From Oscillospiraceae bacterium (GTDB lineage Bacteria > Bacillota > Clostridia > Oscillospirales > Ruminococcaceae): 64,000 nt of DNA. Shown in pieces: positions 45,281 to 55,090 of this stretch. Numbering within the stretch: position 1 is the stretch's first letter; every line of letters begins with the position of its first letter. A program made the translations under genes and the position numbers. Where the stretch lies: assembly GCA_015067145.1 (NCBI GenBank), contig SVNA01000003.1, forward strand, positions 62,001-126,000, in the 5' to 3' direction. The notes below the pieces were generated by a model that was not told the DNA's origin, ran no database searches, and saw only the letters and a list, made by a program, of their open reading frames with translations.

Positions 45281-47545
45281 ATGTTTTACAGAGAAAAAAT
45301 AAATAATTTTGATTCTTTCTTTCTAAAGCTATCCTCAAGACCAAACAATGCGGTGTTTTTCTGCAGATTAACAGGATACTCACAAGAAATACACCGTTTT
45401 ATAAGAGAATATTATACAGCGGCCAGACAAAATGGCGTAATAATTGATGGCAGAATACCTAATCCGGATCAGAGACAGCTGGAATATTTTTCCGAAATGA
45501 TCGGAAACGAATTTCAGAACGACAGAAACTTTCTGGATGTTAAAATGAGCAGATGGCTCCCGAGAGCGACAGCTGAACAGAGAAAACTTATTGTTGACGG
45601 CATATATTCCATGCTTCAGGACATGAAGAATGAAGGAAAAAACGACAATATGTTGCGTAATGCTTACATAAAATATATGTGTTGGCTGTATTATAAGTTC
45701 GAAAGAATAGTAAATAAATTAGGGACAGAAGATATCCCGAAAATACTGTATAACGGAGAAATCAGTAACTACGAACTGCAGTTTATGTCAATTCTCTCCA
45801 AGGCGGGTACAGATATACTTCTTTTGGAATACAATGGCGACAGCAATTATCTTAAACACGATCCTCAGTCAAGATATTCACAGCTTTACACTGTAAACAA
45901 TCAGACAAATTTCCCGGAAAATTTCAATTATAAAAGTATTCAGGAAGAAATTGTAAAAGAGACAAACAGACGCAATGTATATGGTCCTTTACCGGCTCTG
46001 AGTGCAGCAACGAATGTGTGGATGAATAAATCTGACGTAAAGGAAATACTCAGGGCAGCAAACAGCCGTGGTGAACGACAGGACGTTTATTACAACAGTT
46101 TTATAGCACAGTACGGTGTTGAAGATAAGCTGACATTTACAAGCGAACTTATGGATCTGTACAGCAGCCTTAAGGCAGACAAAAGGAAAATATGTGTCAT
46201 CAACGGCACAATACCAAATCCTACACCGGAAGAGATTGCTCAGATATCAAGAAAACAATATTCTACAGCAGAGCAGATGGCCGGTGATCTGGCTAAAAAT
46301 ATCAATTATTCTTCCAATATGGAACTTCAGAAAATAATGATGAAGAGTTTTATTGATGTCATATTTGAAGAAGAAAATGGTATAAGCATAAATAAACTGC
46401 TCAACAGGGCCATCTATCTCCTTTGCTGGCTTAAAAGATATCAGAAAGAGTTGTTTGTAAACTGGAGATATCCTGAGACTCCTGTATGTATTTTTTTTGC
46501 AGGCTGCCATACCGAAGCGGAGGCTATGTTTGTAAAGTTCATCTCACGATTGCCTGTGGATGTAGTTCTGTACTTTCCGAACCTTAATGAAGGAAATGCT
46601 TTTAAACCGGATAATGCAGTAACTGTGAAATATGAATTGTCAATGCCGATAAATCAGTTCCCTGCTGGTGACGGACGCACGGTGGTTTCTACAGTAGCAT
46701 ATCAGGCAGAAAGAGAACTGGATAGTCTTATGTACCAGAATACCGGTATATACCGCAATCAGCAATATAAAAAAGCGGAAGTTGTGGTGCTGCAGACAAT
46801 GTATGAAGAGACATCCATATTATGGCAACAGGAACTTAAATACAGACAAAATTTCAGTGTGGCAAATGATGTGGTTGTTATACCGGCTATTTATGAAAAA
46901 GTATGCGGTGTAAAAAACGGAGATGTGCAGCAGTACTGGCGGGATATAAAAAAACTCATTACAAAAGATACTATTGTGGTGAAAAACATTCCTTGGCACA
47001 CATCAACAGACTATAACCCTATCAAAAGTCAGGCGACGCTGTTTTTGCACAACAAAAAATTGCAGCGTGGTAAAATAAAAGCACACAGAGACTATAAATA
47101 TGGAATCCTCAGAGAAGAAATGCAGGAGCATATATTCGATAAAATCCAGTATTTGCTGGATAACGAAATAATTTCGGGGACATACAGAAATGGCACCGAA
47201 TATACAGTTATAGCTACAGCATTGAACCTTGAACAATCTATAGTCAGAATGATTCAGAAATTTGATTTTACAAAAACTAATCCCAAATTGCTGATTGTCA
47301 ACACCAAGGAGCAGATTTTATCCCTTGAAGATACAATAATAGTGGCACTGCTTAATCAGATTGGTTTTGATATTACGATATTTGTTCCTACAGGTTATCA
47401 GTGTGTGGAAAAATATTTTAACAGATGTTATATCAATGAGCATAACATTGGTGAATATGTATATGACCTTTCGGTTCCTGACTTTAATATGGTTAGTGAA
47501 TCAGGAGGCAGTTCAATAAGAAAGTTTTTTGGAAGGAGTACATAA
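45281..47545 (+). CDS. yceG: YceG-family Ter-associated protein
   Basis: A 754-residue cytoplasmic protein of the YceG family, found beside TerD and TelA genes (as in the Bacillus subtilis yceCDEFGH operon). It has no signal or membrane segments. The sequence is helical with repeated YxxWLYYKFE-like aromatic stretches; its fold and reaction are not known to me. I start at the ATG at 45281 (MFYREKINNF), with GAGGAG 7 nt upstream, instead of an earlier in-frame TTG-type start. It is followed by telA after 3 nt. The naming rests on context plus overall resemblance. Confidence 0.75.
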   Translation: MFYREKINNFDSFFLKLSSRPNNAVFFCRLTGYSQEIHRFIREYYTAARQNGVIIDGRIPNPDQRQLEYFSEMIGNEFQNDRNFLDVKMSRWLPRATAEQRKLIVDGIYSMLQDMKNEGKNDNMLRNAYIKYMCWLYYKFERIVNKLGTEDIPKILYNGEISNYELQFMSILSKAGTDILLLEYNGDSNYLKHDPQSRYSQLYTVNNQTNFPENFNYKSIQEEIVKETNRRNVYGPLPALSAATNVWMNKSDVKEILRAANSRGERQDVYYNSFIAQYGVEDKLTFTSELMDLYSSLKADKRKICVINGTIPNPTPEEIAQISRKQYSTAEQMAGDLAKNINYSSNMELQKIMMKSFIDVIFEEENGISINKLLNRAIYLLCWLKRYQKELFVNWRYPETPVCIFFAGCHTEAEAMFVKFISRLPVDVVLYFPNLNEGNAFKPDNAVTVKYELSMPINQFPAGDGRTVVSTVAYQAERELDSLMYQNTGIYRNQQYKKAEVVVLQTMYEETSILWQQELKYRQNFSVANDVVVIPAIYEKVCGVKNGDVQQYWRDIKKLITKDTIVVKNIPWHTSTDYNPIKSQATLFLHNKKLQRGKIKAHRDYKYGILREEMQEHIFDKIQYLLDNEIISGTYRNGTEYTVIATALNLEQSIVRMIQKFDFTKTNPKLLIVNTKEQILSLEDTIIVALLNQIGFDITIFVPTGYQCVEKYFNRCYINEHNIGEYVYDLSVPDFNMVSESGGSSIRKFFGRST

Positions 47546-47548
47546 ATT

Positions 47549-48694
47549 ATGGCATTAAATTTGAACAGACCTGCTGTTAATATGCAGCCACAGGGTATGC
47601 AGCAACAGTATAATCAGGAAGAAAACTATCAGCAGTATGATATAACTGCTGACAGAGCATCTATGAACAAAAGTATGACAGGATCTCCGGAAATCGATGC
47701 TATTGCAAGCCAAATCGAAGTTTACAATCTGGAAAGTATTGTTACATTTGGTGCAGGAGCAGCAGAAGAAATATCCAGATGTTCAGATGTTGTTCTCAAC
47801 AGCATGAACCTCTCACAGCTTGATGGTTCAAGCGAAATGCTGTCTGTGTTGGCAAAAATTATGGATAAATTTGATATAGAAGAGATCAAGGACAATCCTG
47901 GCCTCTTCGGAAAACTTTTTGGCAATCTCAGAAAGCAGCTTGATAAAATTCTCGCTAAATATCATACAATGGGCGAAGAAGTTGATAAAATTTATGTTCA
48001 GCTAAAACAGTATGAAACAGAAATCAAACAGTCAAACAGGAAACTGGAAGATATGTTCCAGGCAAACGTATCTTATTATCATGAACTTGTAAAATATATT
48101 CTTGCAGGTGAACAGGGATGCAGAGAACTGGAAGATTATATTGCACAGCGTACAAATGATATGCAGATGACAGGTGATAATTCTATCCAGTTTGAAATCA
48201 CAACACTTAATCAGGCACTTATGATGCTTGAGCAGAGAACACAGGATCTCCGAACAGCAGAAAATGTTGCTATGCAGGCAATTCCGATGATTAAAACAAT
48301 GCAGTTCAGCAACATGAACCTCGTAAGAAAAATCAATTCTGCATTTATTATCACTCTTCCGGTATTTAAGCAGGCTCTTACACAGGCTATCATGCTTAAA
48401 CGACAGAGAATCCAGGCAGAAGCTATGTCTGCACTTGATGCAAAAACAAACGAAATGCTTATAAGAAATGCTCAGAATACTGTTGAACAGGCAAAACTTA
48501 CAGCTCAGCTTGCTTCAGGCAGCTCTATCAAGACAGAAACTTTGGAAAAAACATGGCAGACCATTGTTAAAGGTATTGATGAAACAAAAGCTATTCAGGA
48601 CAACGCACGCAAACAGAGAATTGAGGACCAGAAACGTCTTGAAGCTATTAAAGAAGACTTTAACAAGAGATATAGTATGCCTGGTAAAAAATAA
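47549..48694 (+). CDS. TelA/YceH family toxic-anion resistance protein
   Basis: A 381-residue, soluble, almost entirely helical protein. [23 protein letters not shown] and [22 protein letters not shown] segments, with a long coiled middle, are typical of TelA (PF05816). Members give tellurite or antimicrobial resistance phenotypes and localise near the membrane in Ter systems; the mechanism is not known. It opens with a Gln/Asn-rich leader of about 30 residues. It lies between yceG and terD. Confidence 0.88.
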   Translation: MALNLNRPAVNMQPQGMQQQYNQEENYQQYDITADRASMNKSMTGSPEIDAIASQIEVYNLESIVTFGAGAAEEISRCSDVVLNSMNLSQLDGSSEMLSVLAKIMDKFDIEEIKDNPGLFGKLFGNLRKQLDKILAKYHTMGEEVDKIYVQLKQYETEIKQSNRKLEDMFQANVSYYHELVKYILAGEQGCRELEDYIAQRTNDMQMTGDNSIQFEITTLNQALMMLEQRTQDLRTAENVAMQAIPMIKTMQFSNMNLVRKINSAFIITLPVFKQALTQAIMLKRQRIQAEAMSALDAKTNEMLIRNAQNTVEQAKLTAQLASGSSIKTETLEKTWQTIVKGIDETKAIQDNARKQRIEDQKRLEAIKEDFNKRYSMPGKK

Positions 48695-48720
48695 TTTCGA
48701 TTTGCAGAAAGGGGAATATT

Positions 48721-49302
48721 ATGGCAATTAATTTGACAAAAGGACAGAAAGTTGATTTGACCAAAGGTAATGCAGGTCTTACAAAAATTATTGTAGGTCT
48801 GGGATGGGATGTTAATGCCTTTGATTCCGGTGCAGCATTTGACCTTGATGCAGCAGCATTTATGCTTGGTGCCAACGGCAAATGTCCAACAGAAAAAGAA
48901 TTTATTTTCTATGGTAATCTTTCTCATACAAGCGAGGCGGTTAAACATCTTGGTGATAACCTTACAGGCGATGGTGACGGTGACGATGAACAGATTACAA
49001 TCGATCTCACAAAAATTCCTGCCAATATTGAAAGAATAGCATTTACTGTTACAATTTACGATGCAGAGGGAAGACGCCAGAATTTTGGTCAGGTTTCTAA
49101 CTCGTTCATACATGTTGCAGATATGGTGACTGGTACAGACCTTATCAGATATGATCTCGGAGAAGATTTCTCCATTGAAACAGCAATAGTTGTTGCAGAA
49201 CTTTATAAACATAACGGCGAATGGAAATTCAATGCAATAGGCAGCGGATTCCAGGGTGGACTTGCAGCGTTATGTGGCCATTATGGTATAGATGTAGCAT
49301 AA
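48721..49302 (+). CDS. TerD domain protein, copy 1
   Basis: A 193-residue TerD beta-sandwich. The Ca2+-binding aspartate clusters are visible: [11 protein letters not shown] and [27 protein letters not shown] and [14 protein letters not shown] are core family motifs. TerD proteins bind calcium and are thought to form membrane-associated stress complexes. It is 26 nt after telA and is nearly the same length as copy 2, from which it probably arose by tandem duplication. Confidence 0.95.
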   Translation: MAINLTKGQKVDLTKGNAGLTKIIVGLGWDVNAFDSGAAFDLDAAAFMLGANGKCPTEKEFIFYGNLSHTSEAVKHLGDNLTGDGDGDDEQITIDLTKIPANIERIAFTVTIYDAEGRRQNFGQVSNSFIHVADMVTGTDLIRYDLGEDFSIETAIVVAELYKHNGEWKFNAIGSGFQGGLAALCGHYGIDVA

Positions 49303-49314
49303 GGAGGAAAAAAT

Positions 49315-49896
49315 ATGCCAGTATGTCTCACAAAAGGACAAAAAGTTGATATTACAAAAAATAATCCTGGTCTGTCAAAACTGGTTGTAGGTCTTGGATG
49401 GGATGTTAATTCATTTGATACAGGTGGAGATTTTGACCTTGATACAGCAGCGTTTCTGCTTGGTGCCAACGGAAAAGTGCCTTCATCTGATGATTTTGTT
49501 TTCTTTGGCAACCTCAGACATTCATCCGGAGCAGTAGAACACCTTGGTGATAACCTGACAGGTGCAGGCGACGGTGATGACGAACAGATAAAAATTGATA
49601 TATCCCGTGTGCCGGGAAATATTGAACGCATCGTATTTACAGTTACTATATATGAAAGCGAAGCACGCAGACAGAATTTTGGCCAGGTGAACAATGCTTT
49701 TATCAGAATATATGATGAAGTGAAAGGCGAAGAGCTTATCCGTTATGACTTGGGAGAGGATTTCTCTATAGAAACTGCAGCAGTGTTTGGCGAACTTTAC
49801 AAACATAATGGTGAATGGAAATTCAATGCAATAGGCAGCGGCTATCAGGGTGGTCTTGCAGCTCTGTGTGCAAACTACGGTGTTGAAGTTGGCTGA
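49315..49896 (+). CDS. TerD domain protein, copy 2
   Basis: A 193-residue paralogue of copy 1, starting 12 nt after it. It has the same blocks ([57 protein letters not shown]). All acidic Ca2+-ligand positions I can see are kept, so it should be functional. The last residues also match copy 1, showing a recent tandem duplication or strong shared constraint. Confidence 0.95.
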   Translation: MPVCLTKGQKVDITKNNPGLSKLVVGLGWDVNSFDTGGDFDLDTAAFLLGANGKVPSSDDFVFFGNLRHSSGAVEHLGDNLTGAGDGDDEQIKIDISRVPGNIERIVFTVTIYESEARRQNFGQVNNAFIRIYDEVKGEELIRYDLGEDFSIETAAVFGELYKHNGEWKFNAIGSGYQGGLAALCANYGVEVG

Positions 49897-49928
49897 TAAA
49901 ATTTAAATAGGAAAAAGGAGATTATATT

Positions 49929-50534
49929 ATGTCAGTTAGTTTACAAAAAGGGCAGAAAGTTAGCCTTTCAAAAGATAATGCAGGTCTTAATAAAATTGTG
50001 GTAGGTCTCGGTTGGGATCAGGTTAAACCGGCACAGAGTGGCGGTTTGTTTGGCAGCTTATTTGCATCACAGCCTGCAGCGATTGACTGTGACGCTTCTG
50101 CAATTATGCTCAGCACAGGTAAACTTAAAAGCGTAAAAGACGTTGTTTACTTTGGCAACCTCAAACATGCATCTGGTGCAGTTGCTCATATGGGTGATAA
50201 CCTGACAGGTGCAGGTGATGGTGATGATGAACAGATTGTTATCAACCTTGCTTCTGTTCCTGCAGAGTATGACCGTATTGTTATGGTTGTAAATATTTAT
50301 CGTGCAGCAGAACGTAACCAGCACTTCGGAATGATAGAAAATGCATTTATCCGTATTGTTGACGCACGTACAAATACAGAAATGTGCAAATATAATCTTT
50401 CCAATGAGTACAGCGGCATGAAAGCAATGATTTTCGGCGAAGTTTACAGAAACAACGGCGAATGGAAATTCAATGCTATCGGTCAGGGTACAACAGATAA
50501 CTCTCTTGGCGATATGATCAAAAGATATGCATAA
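49929..50534 (+). CDS. TerD domain protein, copy 3 (divergent)
   Basis: A 201-residue TerD protein with an insertion rich in Gly/Phe (KPAQSGGLFGSLFASQPAA) in the first loop, as in TerD/TerZ-type members. The first acidic site reads IDCDASAIML rather than DLDAAAF, and [15 protein letters not shown] is conserved. This copy may differ in calcium affinity or partner. AAGGAG precedes the ATG. Last of the three terD genes, 33 nt after copy 2. Confidence 0.93.
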   Translation: MSVSLQKGQKVSLSKDNAGLNKIVVGLGWDQVKPAQSGGLFGSLFASQPAAIDCDASAIMLSTGKLKSVKDVVYFGNLKHASGAVAHMGDNLTGAGDGDDEQIVINLASVPAEYDRIVMVVNIYRAAERNQHFGMIENAFIRIVDARTNTEMCKYNLSNEYSGMKAMIFGEVYRNNGEWKFNAIGQGTTDNSLGDMIKRYA

Positions 50535-50591
50535 ACAGATATAATACAACCTATGTAAATTATCACATATTTATCAGATTGAAATGATACT

Positions 50592-50626
50592 ATCAGGGGA
50601 AAGAAGAAATCTCTTCTTTCCCTTGA
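50592..50626 (+). other. Strong hairpin between terD3 and the Ca2+-ATPase gene
   Basis: A 15-bp stem (50592-50606 with 50612-50626, one G-T pair) with a short loop. No T tract follows, so it may be an RNA processing or stability element that sets different levels of TerD and ATPase, rather than a terminator. Confidence 0.5.
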
Positions 50627-50660
50627 TGTTATTGATTATGTGAAAGGAAAAACTATTGAT

Positions 50661-53303
50661 ATGAATTTTAAAGGATTGACAGATAAAGAGGTCCTTCTGT
50701 CCCGGCAGGAATATGGAAGCAACGTGATTCCGGATTCTGAACCTACAACATTTTGGGCTGAGTTCAAAGAAACTTTCAGTGATCCGATGATAAGAATTCT
50801 GCTTATTATTGCGGCTTTGATGCTTGGTATGTTCTTTTTCGGGTATGCAGATATATATGAACCGCTGGGAACAATCGTGGCAGTTCTTATTGTTGCATTT
50901 GTAACCGCAAAAACAGGGGTAGCCAGCGATACAAAATATCGTCAGCTTAAAGACAGTACAGAAAAAGATCACTGTAAAGTTTACCGCAATGGTCTGATAT
51001 CTGTTATTGATGTTGATGATGTTGTTGTTGGAGACAAAGTGCTGCTGCAGGCCGGTGATAAAATCCCAGCAGACGGTATACTTGTTGACGGAAAAATTAA
51101 AGTGGACAACTCTGCACTTAATGGTGAAGCAGAGGAATGTCCCAAATACGCAGCAGAGGGAGAGTTTATTCTTGGCGAAGAGATCACAGGCGATACATTT
51201 GTAGACAAGCATTCTCTCTTTCGCGGTGCTGTTTTATTTGACGGCGAAGGCGTTCTCGATGTACAGAGAGTAGGTCTTAAGACAATGATGGGCAAAATGG
51301 CAGAAGAAATGCAGGAGGACGAGCCTGATTCACCACTTAAAGTTAAATTGTCCAAGCTTGCAGATATGATCTCCAGATTTGGCTATATTGGTGCTGTTGT
51401 TATAGCAGTAATGTATTTTGCATATTTTGTTATATCTGCAGGGGGAATTGAACCTTATTTTGCAATCGGTACAGCAGAAATAATAAAAGATATTGTAGAA
51501 GCGGTATCTCTGGCGGTAGTTATCATAGTTTGTGCAGTACCTGAGGGACTTCCGCTTATGATAAGTCTTGTTCTTATGCAGAACACAAGCAAAATGCTGG
51601 ACCATAATGTTCTTGTAAGAAAAGCGGAAGGCATAGAAACTGCGGGTTCGCTCAATATACTTTTTTCTGACAAAACAGGTACAATCACAAAAGGTCGTCT
51701 GGAAGTTGTGGAATTTTTTACAGCTGACGGAATCACAATACCTATAGCAGAACTTGATAATCACCGAAAAGTAAAGGATCTTGTGAATATTGCAATAGGT
51801 AAAAACAGTCAGTCAATGTTCGATACAGAAGGTCGTGTTATCGGTGGTAATGCAACAGACCAGGCTTTGATGAAATTTATTGGCAAAGATGTGTTCAAAA
51901 CACTCGAAACAGCATATAAAATAACAGATTCACAAGGCTTTAACTCTGCAAACAAATTTAGCCAGAGTTATATTGAAACATTGGGAAAAACTTTCTACAA
52001 AGGTGCACCGGAAAGACTGTTTGCGGCTTCCGGCAGATACCTTGCTGCAAGTGGCGAAGAGAGAAATGTAGATCTTGAAATTATAAACAGAAAAATTGAT
52101 GAACTTGCAGGAAAATCCATGAGGGTACTAGCCTTTGGATATTCTGAAAAACCAATGACAGAAAATATTATCAACGACGACACTGTTATAGTAGGGTTGG
52201 TAGCTATACGTGACGATGTGCGTCCCGAAGCACGGGAAGCTATTGCAGATGTACAGGGTGCAGGTATACAGGTTGTTATGATTACAGGTGACAGACTTGA
52301 AACTGCCATTGCTATAGCAAAAGATGCGGGGCTTATAAAGAACAAAGATGATATTGCACTTACTTCCAGCCAGCTTAATGAGATGAGTGATGATGAAGTT
52401 AAATCAATAATTCCACGTATACGAGTTATAGCCCGTGCATTGCCTACAGATAAATCCCGTATGGTAAAACTTTGTCAGGAAATGAATCTGGTTGTAGGCA
52501 TGACAGGCGACGGGGTAAATGACTCTCCGGCACTCAAAAGGGCAGATGTAGGTTTTGCTATGGGCAGCGGTACAGAAGCGGCTAAAGAAGCAGGCGAGAT
52601 TGTTATTCTTGATGATAACTTCTGCTCAATAAAGGATGCAATATGGTATGGACGTACAATCTATCATAATATTCTGAAATTCTGTAAATTCCAGCTGGTT
52701 ATCAATGTGGCAGCGGTAATAGTAAGTGCTATTGCACCTTTCTTCGGAGTGGAAGAACCTCTCAAGGTAACACATCTTCTTTTTGTAAATCTGGTTATGG
52801 ACGGACTTGGTGCAATCATGCTTGGCAATGAACCTGCACAGGCAAGATATATGGCAGAAAAACCACGTCGCAGGGACGAAAGCATTGTAAGCAAAAAGAT
52901 GATGATACAGATTGTCGTAATGGGACTGTGGCTTACAGTGATCAGTTTTGCGTTTATCAAGATGGAATTCTTTGGTCAGTTCTTCGGTTCCATGGAACAG
53001 AGACTGTCTGCGTACTTTGTATTGTTTATCTGGGCAGCTCTTTTCAATGGTTTTAATGTGCGTGATGAAGAATTTGCAATCTTCAAAGGTCTCAATGAAA
53101 ATACAGGCTTCATGAAAGTGTTCCTTGCTATTATGGCAATTCAGGCTCTCATTGTTAATGCAGCACTTGTGCCTGGCGGTGCGTTTATAGGTAATATGTT
53201 CAGCTGTGTACCATTTGATATAAAGGCATGGTTTGTTGTAGCAATACTTGCGGCAACAATGATTCCGGTAGATATGCTGCGTAAAGCTGTTTCTAAAAAA
53301 TAA
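50661..53303 (+). CDS. Calcium-transporting P-type ATPase (P2 type)
   Basis: An 880-residue cation ATPase. It has ten-segment architecture with PEGLP in M4 (CAVPEGLPLMI, P294), the Ca2+-ATPase form of this motif, then DKTGT (D337), KGAPE, MITGDRLETA and GDGVNDSPALK. There are no HMA domains, so it is not a heavy-metal pump. It likely expels Ca2+. In this cluster it follows three calcium-binding TerD proteins and occupies the place where other Ter operons have TerC. Start: the ATG at 50661 with AAAGGA about 12 nt upstream; a GTG at 50640 is possible but lacks a ribosome binding site. Confidence 0.9.
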   Translation: MNFKGLTDKEVLLSRQEYGSNVIPDSEPTTFWAEFKETFSDPMIRILLIIAALMLGMFFFGYADIYEPLGTIVAVLIVAFVTAKTGVASDTKYRQLKDSTEKDHCKVYRNGLISVIDVDDVVVGDKVLLQAGDKIPADGILVDGKIKVDNSALNGEAEECPKYAAEGEFILGEEITGDTFVDKHSLFRGAVLFDGEGVLDVQRVGLKTMMGKMAEEMQEDEPDSPLKVKLSKLADMISRFGYIGAVVIAVMYFAYFVISAGGIEPYFAIGTAEIIKDIVEAVSLAVVIIVCAVPEGLPLMISLVLMQNTSKMLDHNVLVRKAEGIETAGSLNILFSDKTGTITKGRLEVVEFFTADGITIPIAELDNHRKVKDLVNIAIGKNSQSMFDTEGRVIGGNATDQALMKFIGKDVFKTLETAYKITDSQGFNSANKFSQSYIETLGKTFYKGAPERLFAASGRYLAASGEERNVDLEIINRKIDELAGKSMRVLAFGYSEKPMTENIINDDTVIVGLVAIRDDVRPEAREAIADVQGAGIQVVMITGDRLETAIAIAKDAGLIKNKDDIALTSSQLNEMSDDEVKSIIPRIRVIARALPTDKSRMVKLCQEMNLVVGMTGDGVNDSPALKRADVGFAMGSGTEAAKEAGEIVILDDNFCSIKDAIWYGRTIYHNILKFCKFQLVINVAAVIVSAIAPFFGVEEPLKVTHLLFVNLVMDGLGAIMLGNEPAQARYMAEKPRRRDESIVSKKMMIQIVVMGLWLTVISFAFIKMEFFGQFFGSMEQRLSAYFVLFIWAALFNGFNVRDEEFAIFKGLNENTGFMKVFLAIMAIQALIVNAALVPGGAFIGNMFSCVPFDIKAWFVVAILAATMIPVDMLRKAVSKK

Positions 53304-53315
53304 AGTAATATTCTG

Positions 53316-53348
53316 CAAAAAGGTTCCTGCAATACAGGAACCTTTTTG
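53316..53348 (+). terminator. Intrinsic terminator between the Ca2+-ATPase and rhomboid genes
   Basis: CAAAAAGGTTCCTG / CAGGAACCTTTTTG with a 5-nt loop. It ends only 15 nt before the rhomboid start, so downstream genes depend on readthrough or an unseen promoter. Confidence 0.82.
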
Positions 53349-53363
53349 AGAAATGAGGAGTTT

Positions 53364-53933
53364 ATGAAAAAATTACAATATAATTCACCTGTCATACTCA
53401 GCTTTTTTATTATCTCTTTTATTTCACTGATCCTGGGATATATGACAAACGGATACACAACAAGTCTGTTGTTTTCTGTATACCGTGCACCATTGGTAAA
53501 CCCTTTGACATATGCAAGATTTTTGGGACATATAATAGGGCATGCGGATTTTAGCCATTTTATCAACAATATGCTGCTTATCCTTGTAATAGGTCCTGTG
53601 CTGGAAGAAAAATACGGCAGTCGTTCATTGCTTACAGGTATTATATTTACAGCAATCGTATCAGGGGTGCTGCAGTTTATATTTTTTCCGGGCAGTGCTC
53701 TCCTCGGTGCAAGCGGTATAGTATTTATGCTGATTATGCTTTCGTCTTTGTCAGGAATGAAAGAAGGAAAAATTCCGCTTACACTCATACTTGTTGCAGT
53801 GCTGTATCTGGGACAGGAACTTTATTCAATGATTTTTGTATACGATAATGTTGCAAACTTTATGCACATTGTTGGTGGTGCCTGTGGTACATTGTTTGGA
53901 TTTATGGTAAGAAAAAATAAATATACATATTGA
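53364..53933 (+). CDS. Rhomboid family intramembrane serine protease
   Basis: A 189-residue, six-segment membrane protein with the complete rhomboid active site: HADFSHFINNMLL (H...N oxyanion region), GASGIVF with S117 and HIVGGACG with H168. It should cleave transmembrane substrates within the membrane. Rhomboids are not standard Ter genes, but this one sits between the Ca2+-ATPase and the PRTase gene, whose ribosome binding site overlaps its stop. A role in signalling of the cluster is inference. The ATG at 53364 is only 3 nt from GGAG; an upstream TTG (53346) is an alternative. Confidence 0.88.
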   Translation: MKKLQYNSPVILSFFIISFISLILGYMTNGYTTSLLFSVYRAPLVNPLTYARFLGHIIGHADFSHFINNMLLILVIGPVLEEKYGSRSLLTGIIFTAIVSGVLQFIFFPGSALLGASGIVFMLIMLSSLSGMKEGKIPLTLILVAVLYLGQELYSMIFVYDNVANFMHIVGGACGTLFGFMVRKNKYTY

Positions 53934-53947
53934 TAGGTGATATTGGA

Positions 53948-55090
53948 ATGGAAAAATACTCTGAAAAAAATCTTCTGCGTGTTGCAAAACGATACAACAA
54001 CAAAAAACGAAGTTTTTTGCTTGTGAATCCGTTACAGGCAAAACATATTCCGGTAGCTCCTTCTGAATCATTGAAAATGATGGAATGTCTGGGAGACAAA
54101 CTTGCAAAAAAATATTCCGATGCAAGATTGGTTATCGCTTTTGCTGAAACTGCAACTGCAATAGGTGCAGTTGTGGCTCAGAAACTTTCAGAGAAGTGTG
54201 TTTATATTACAACAACCAGAGAAAATGTGGACACAGTAAAAGAATGGGTAGAATTTCAGGAGGAACATAGTCATGCTGTACAGCAAAAACTTGCGGCAGA
54301 TAAACTTGAAAGTTATATAAACAATACAGACTGTATTATCATTGTGGATGATGAATTTTCTACAGGTAAAACACTTATAAATATTGTAAATCAGCTTAAA
54401 GAAAAATATCCTGCAGTAAAAGACAAAAAGCTGGTGGCAGCATCTGTGCTCAACAGGGTATCAGATGAAAATAACATACTGTTGCAGGACAATGGCATCA
54501 GCACAGAGTTTCTTGTAAAATTGGAAAACAAGGATTATGTTGAAATGATAGATAGTGTCCCGGTATATGCAGCCGAAGAAATCGGAGATGTTCCGCAGTA
54601 TGCAAATGCCGATATATTCCGGGTGGAATGGCAGGAAAATGCCAGGACAGGTGTTTCAGCTGTAGAATACGGAGAATACTGTCGAAATGTGGCGGAAAGA
54701 ATATACAGTCATATTGCACCGCAAATAAACAAAAAAGATAGGATTCTTGTGGCGGGCACAGAAGAGTTCATGTACCCGGCTATTGTTACAGGCAGAATTT
54801 TTGAGGGAAAAGGGTTTGAGGTGAAAACTCACTCTACTACAAGAAGTCCTATAGGTGTGTATAAAACAGAAGGATATCCTGTGTTTAACGGTTTCAGACT
54901 CAGCAGCTTTTATGAGCATGACAGAGCAACATATATTTATGACACACAGAAGTACGATGTAATAATTGTGGTATCAGATACAACACTTATTGATACAACG
55001 GCATTTAGTCAGTTGCTTTGTGCTTTTGGGGCTGATGATACAGTAAAAGCGTTTTATATCAATGGAGGAATGAATGTTCAGTACATATAA
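53948..55090 (+). CDS. Phosphoribosyltransferase with TRSP domain (Ter module)
   Basis: A 380-residue two-domain protein. The N-terminal half is a PRTase fold with a PRPP-binding loop, VDDEFSTGKT (133-142), and upstream FAETATAIGAVVAQ. The C-terminal part contains the sequence TRSP (298-301) that names the domain attached to this PRTase family, followed by YPVFNGFRLSSFYEHDRATY. In Ter systems this protein is part of the predicted nucleoside-like metabolite pathway. I start at the ATG at 53948 with AGGTGA 8 nt upstream. It overlaps the next gene by 17 nt. Confidence 0.88.
   Translation: MEKYSEKNLLRVAKRYNNKKRSFLLVNPLQAKHIPVAPSESLKMMECLGDKLAKKYSDARLVIAFAETATAIGAVVAQKLSEKCVYITTTRENVDTVKEWVEFQEEHSHAVQQKLAADKLESYINNTDCIIIVDDEFSTGKTLINIVNQLKEKYPAVKDKKLVAASVLNRVSDENNILLQDNGISTEFLVKLENKDYVEMIDSVPVYAAEEIGDVPQYANADIFRVEWQENARTGVSAVEYGEYCRNVAERIYSHIAPQINKKDRILVAGTEEFMYPAIVTGRIFEGKGFEVKTHSTTRSPIGVYKTEGYPVFNGFRLSSFYEHDRATYIYDTQKYDVIIVVSDTTLIDTTAFSQLLCAFGADDTVKAFYINGGMNVQYI

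Noticed and set aside
44289..53303. Calling the Ter genes a tellurite-resistance operon
   Set aside because: Ter and TelA proteins occur widely without tellurite exposure. The calcium pump and metabolite-type enzymes point to a broader stress function.
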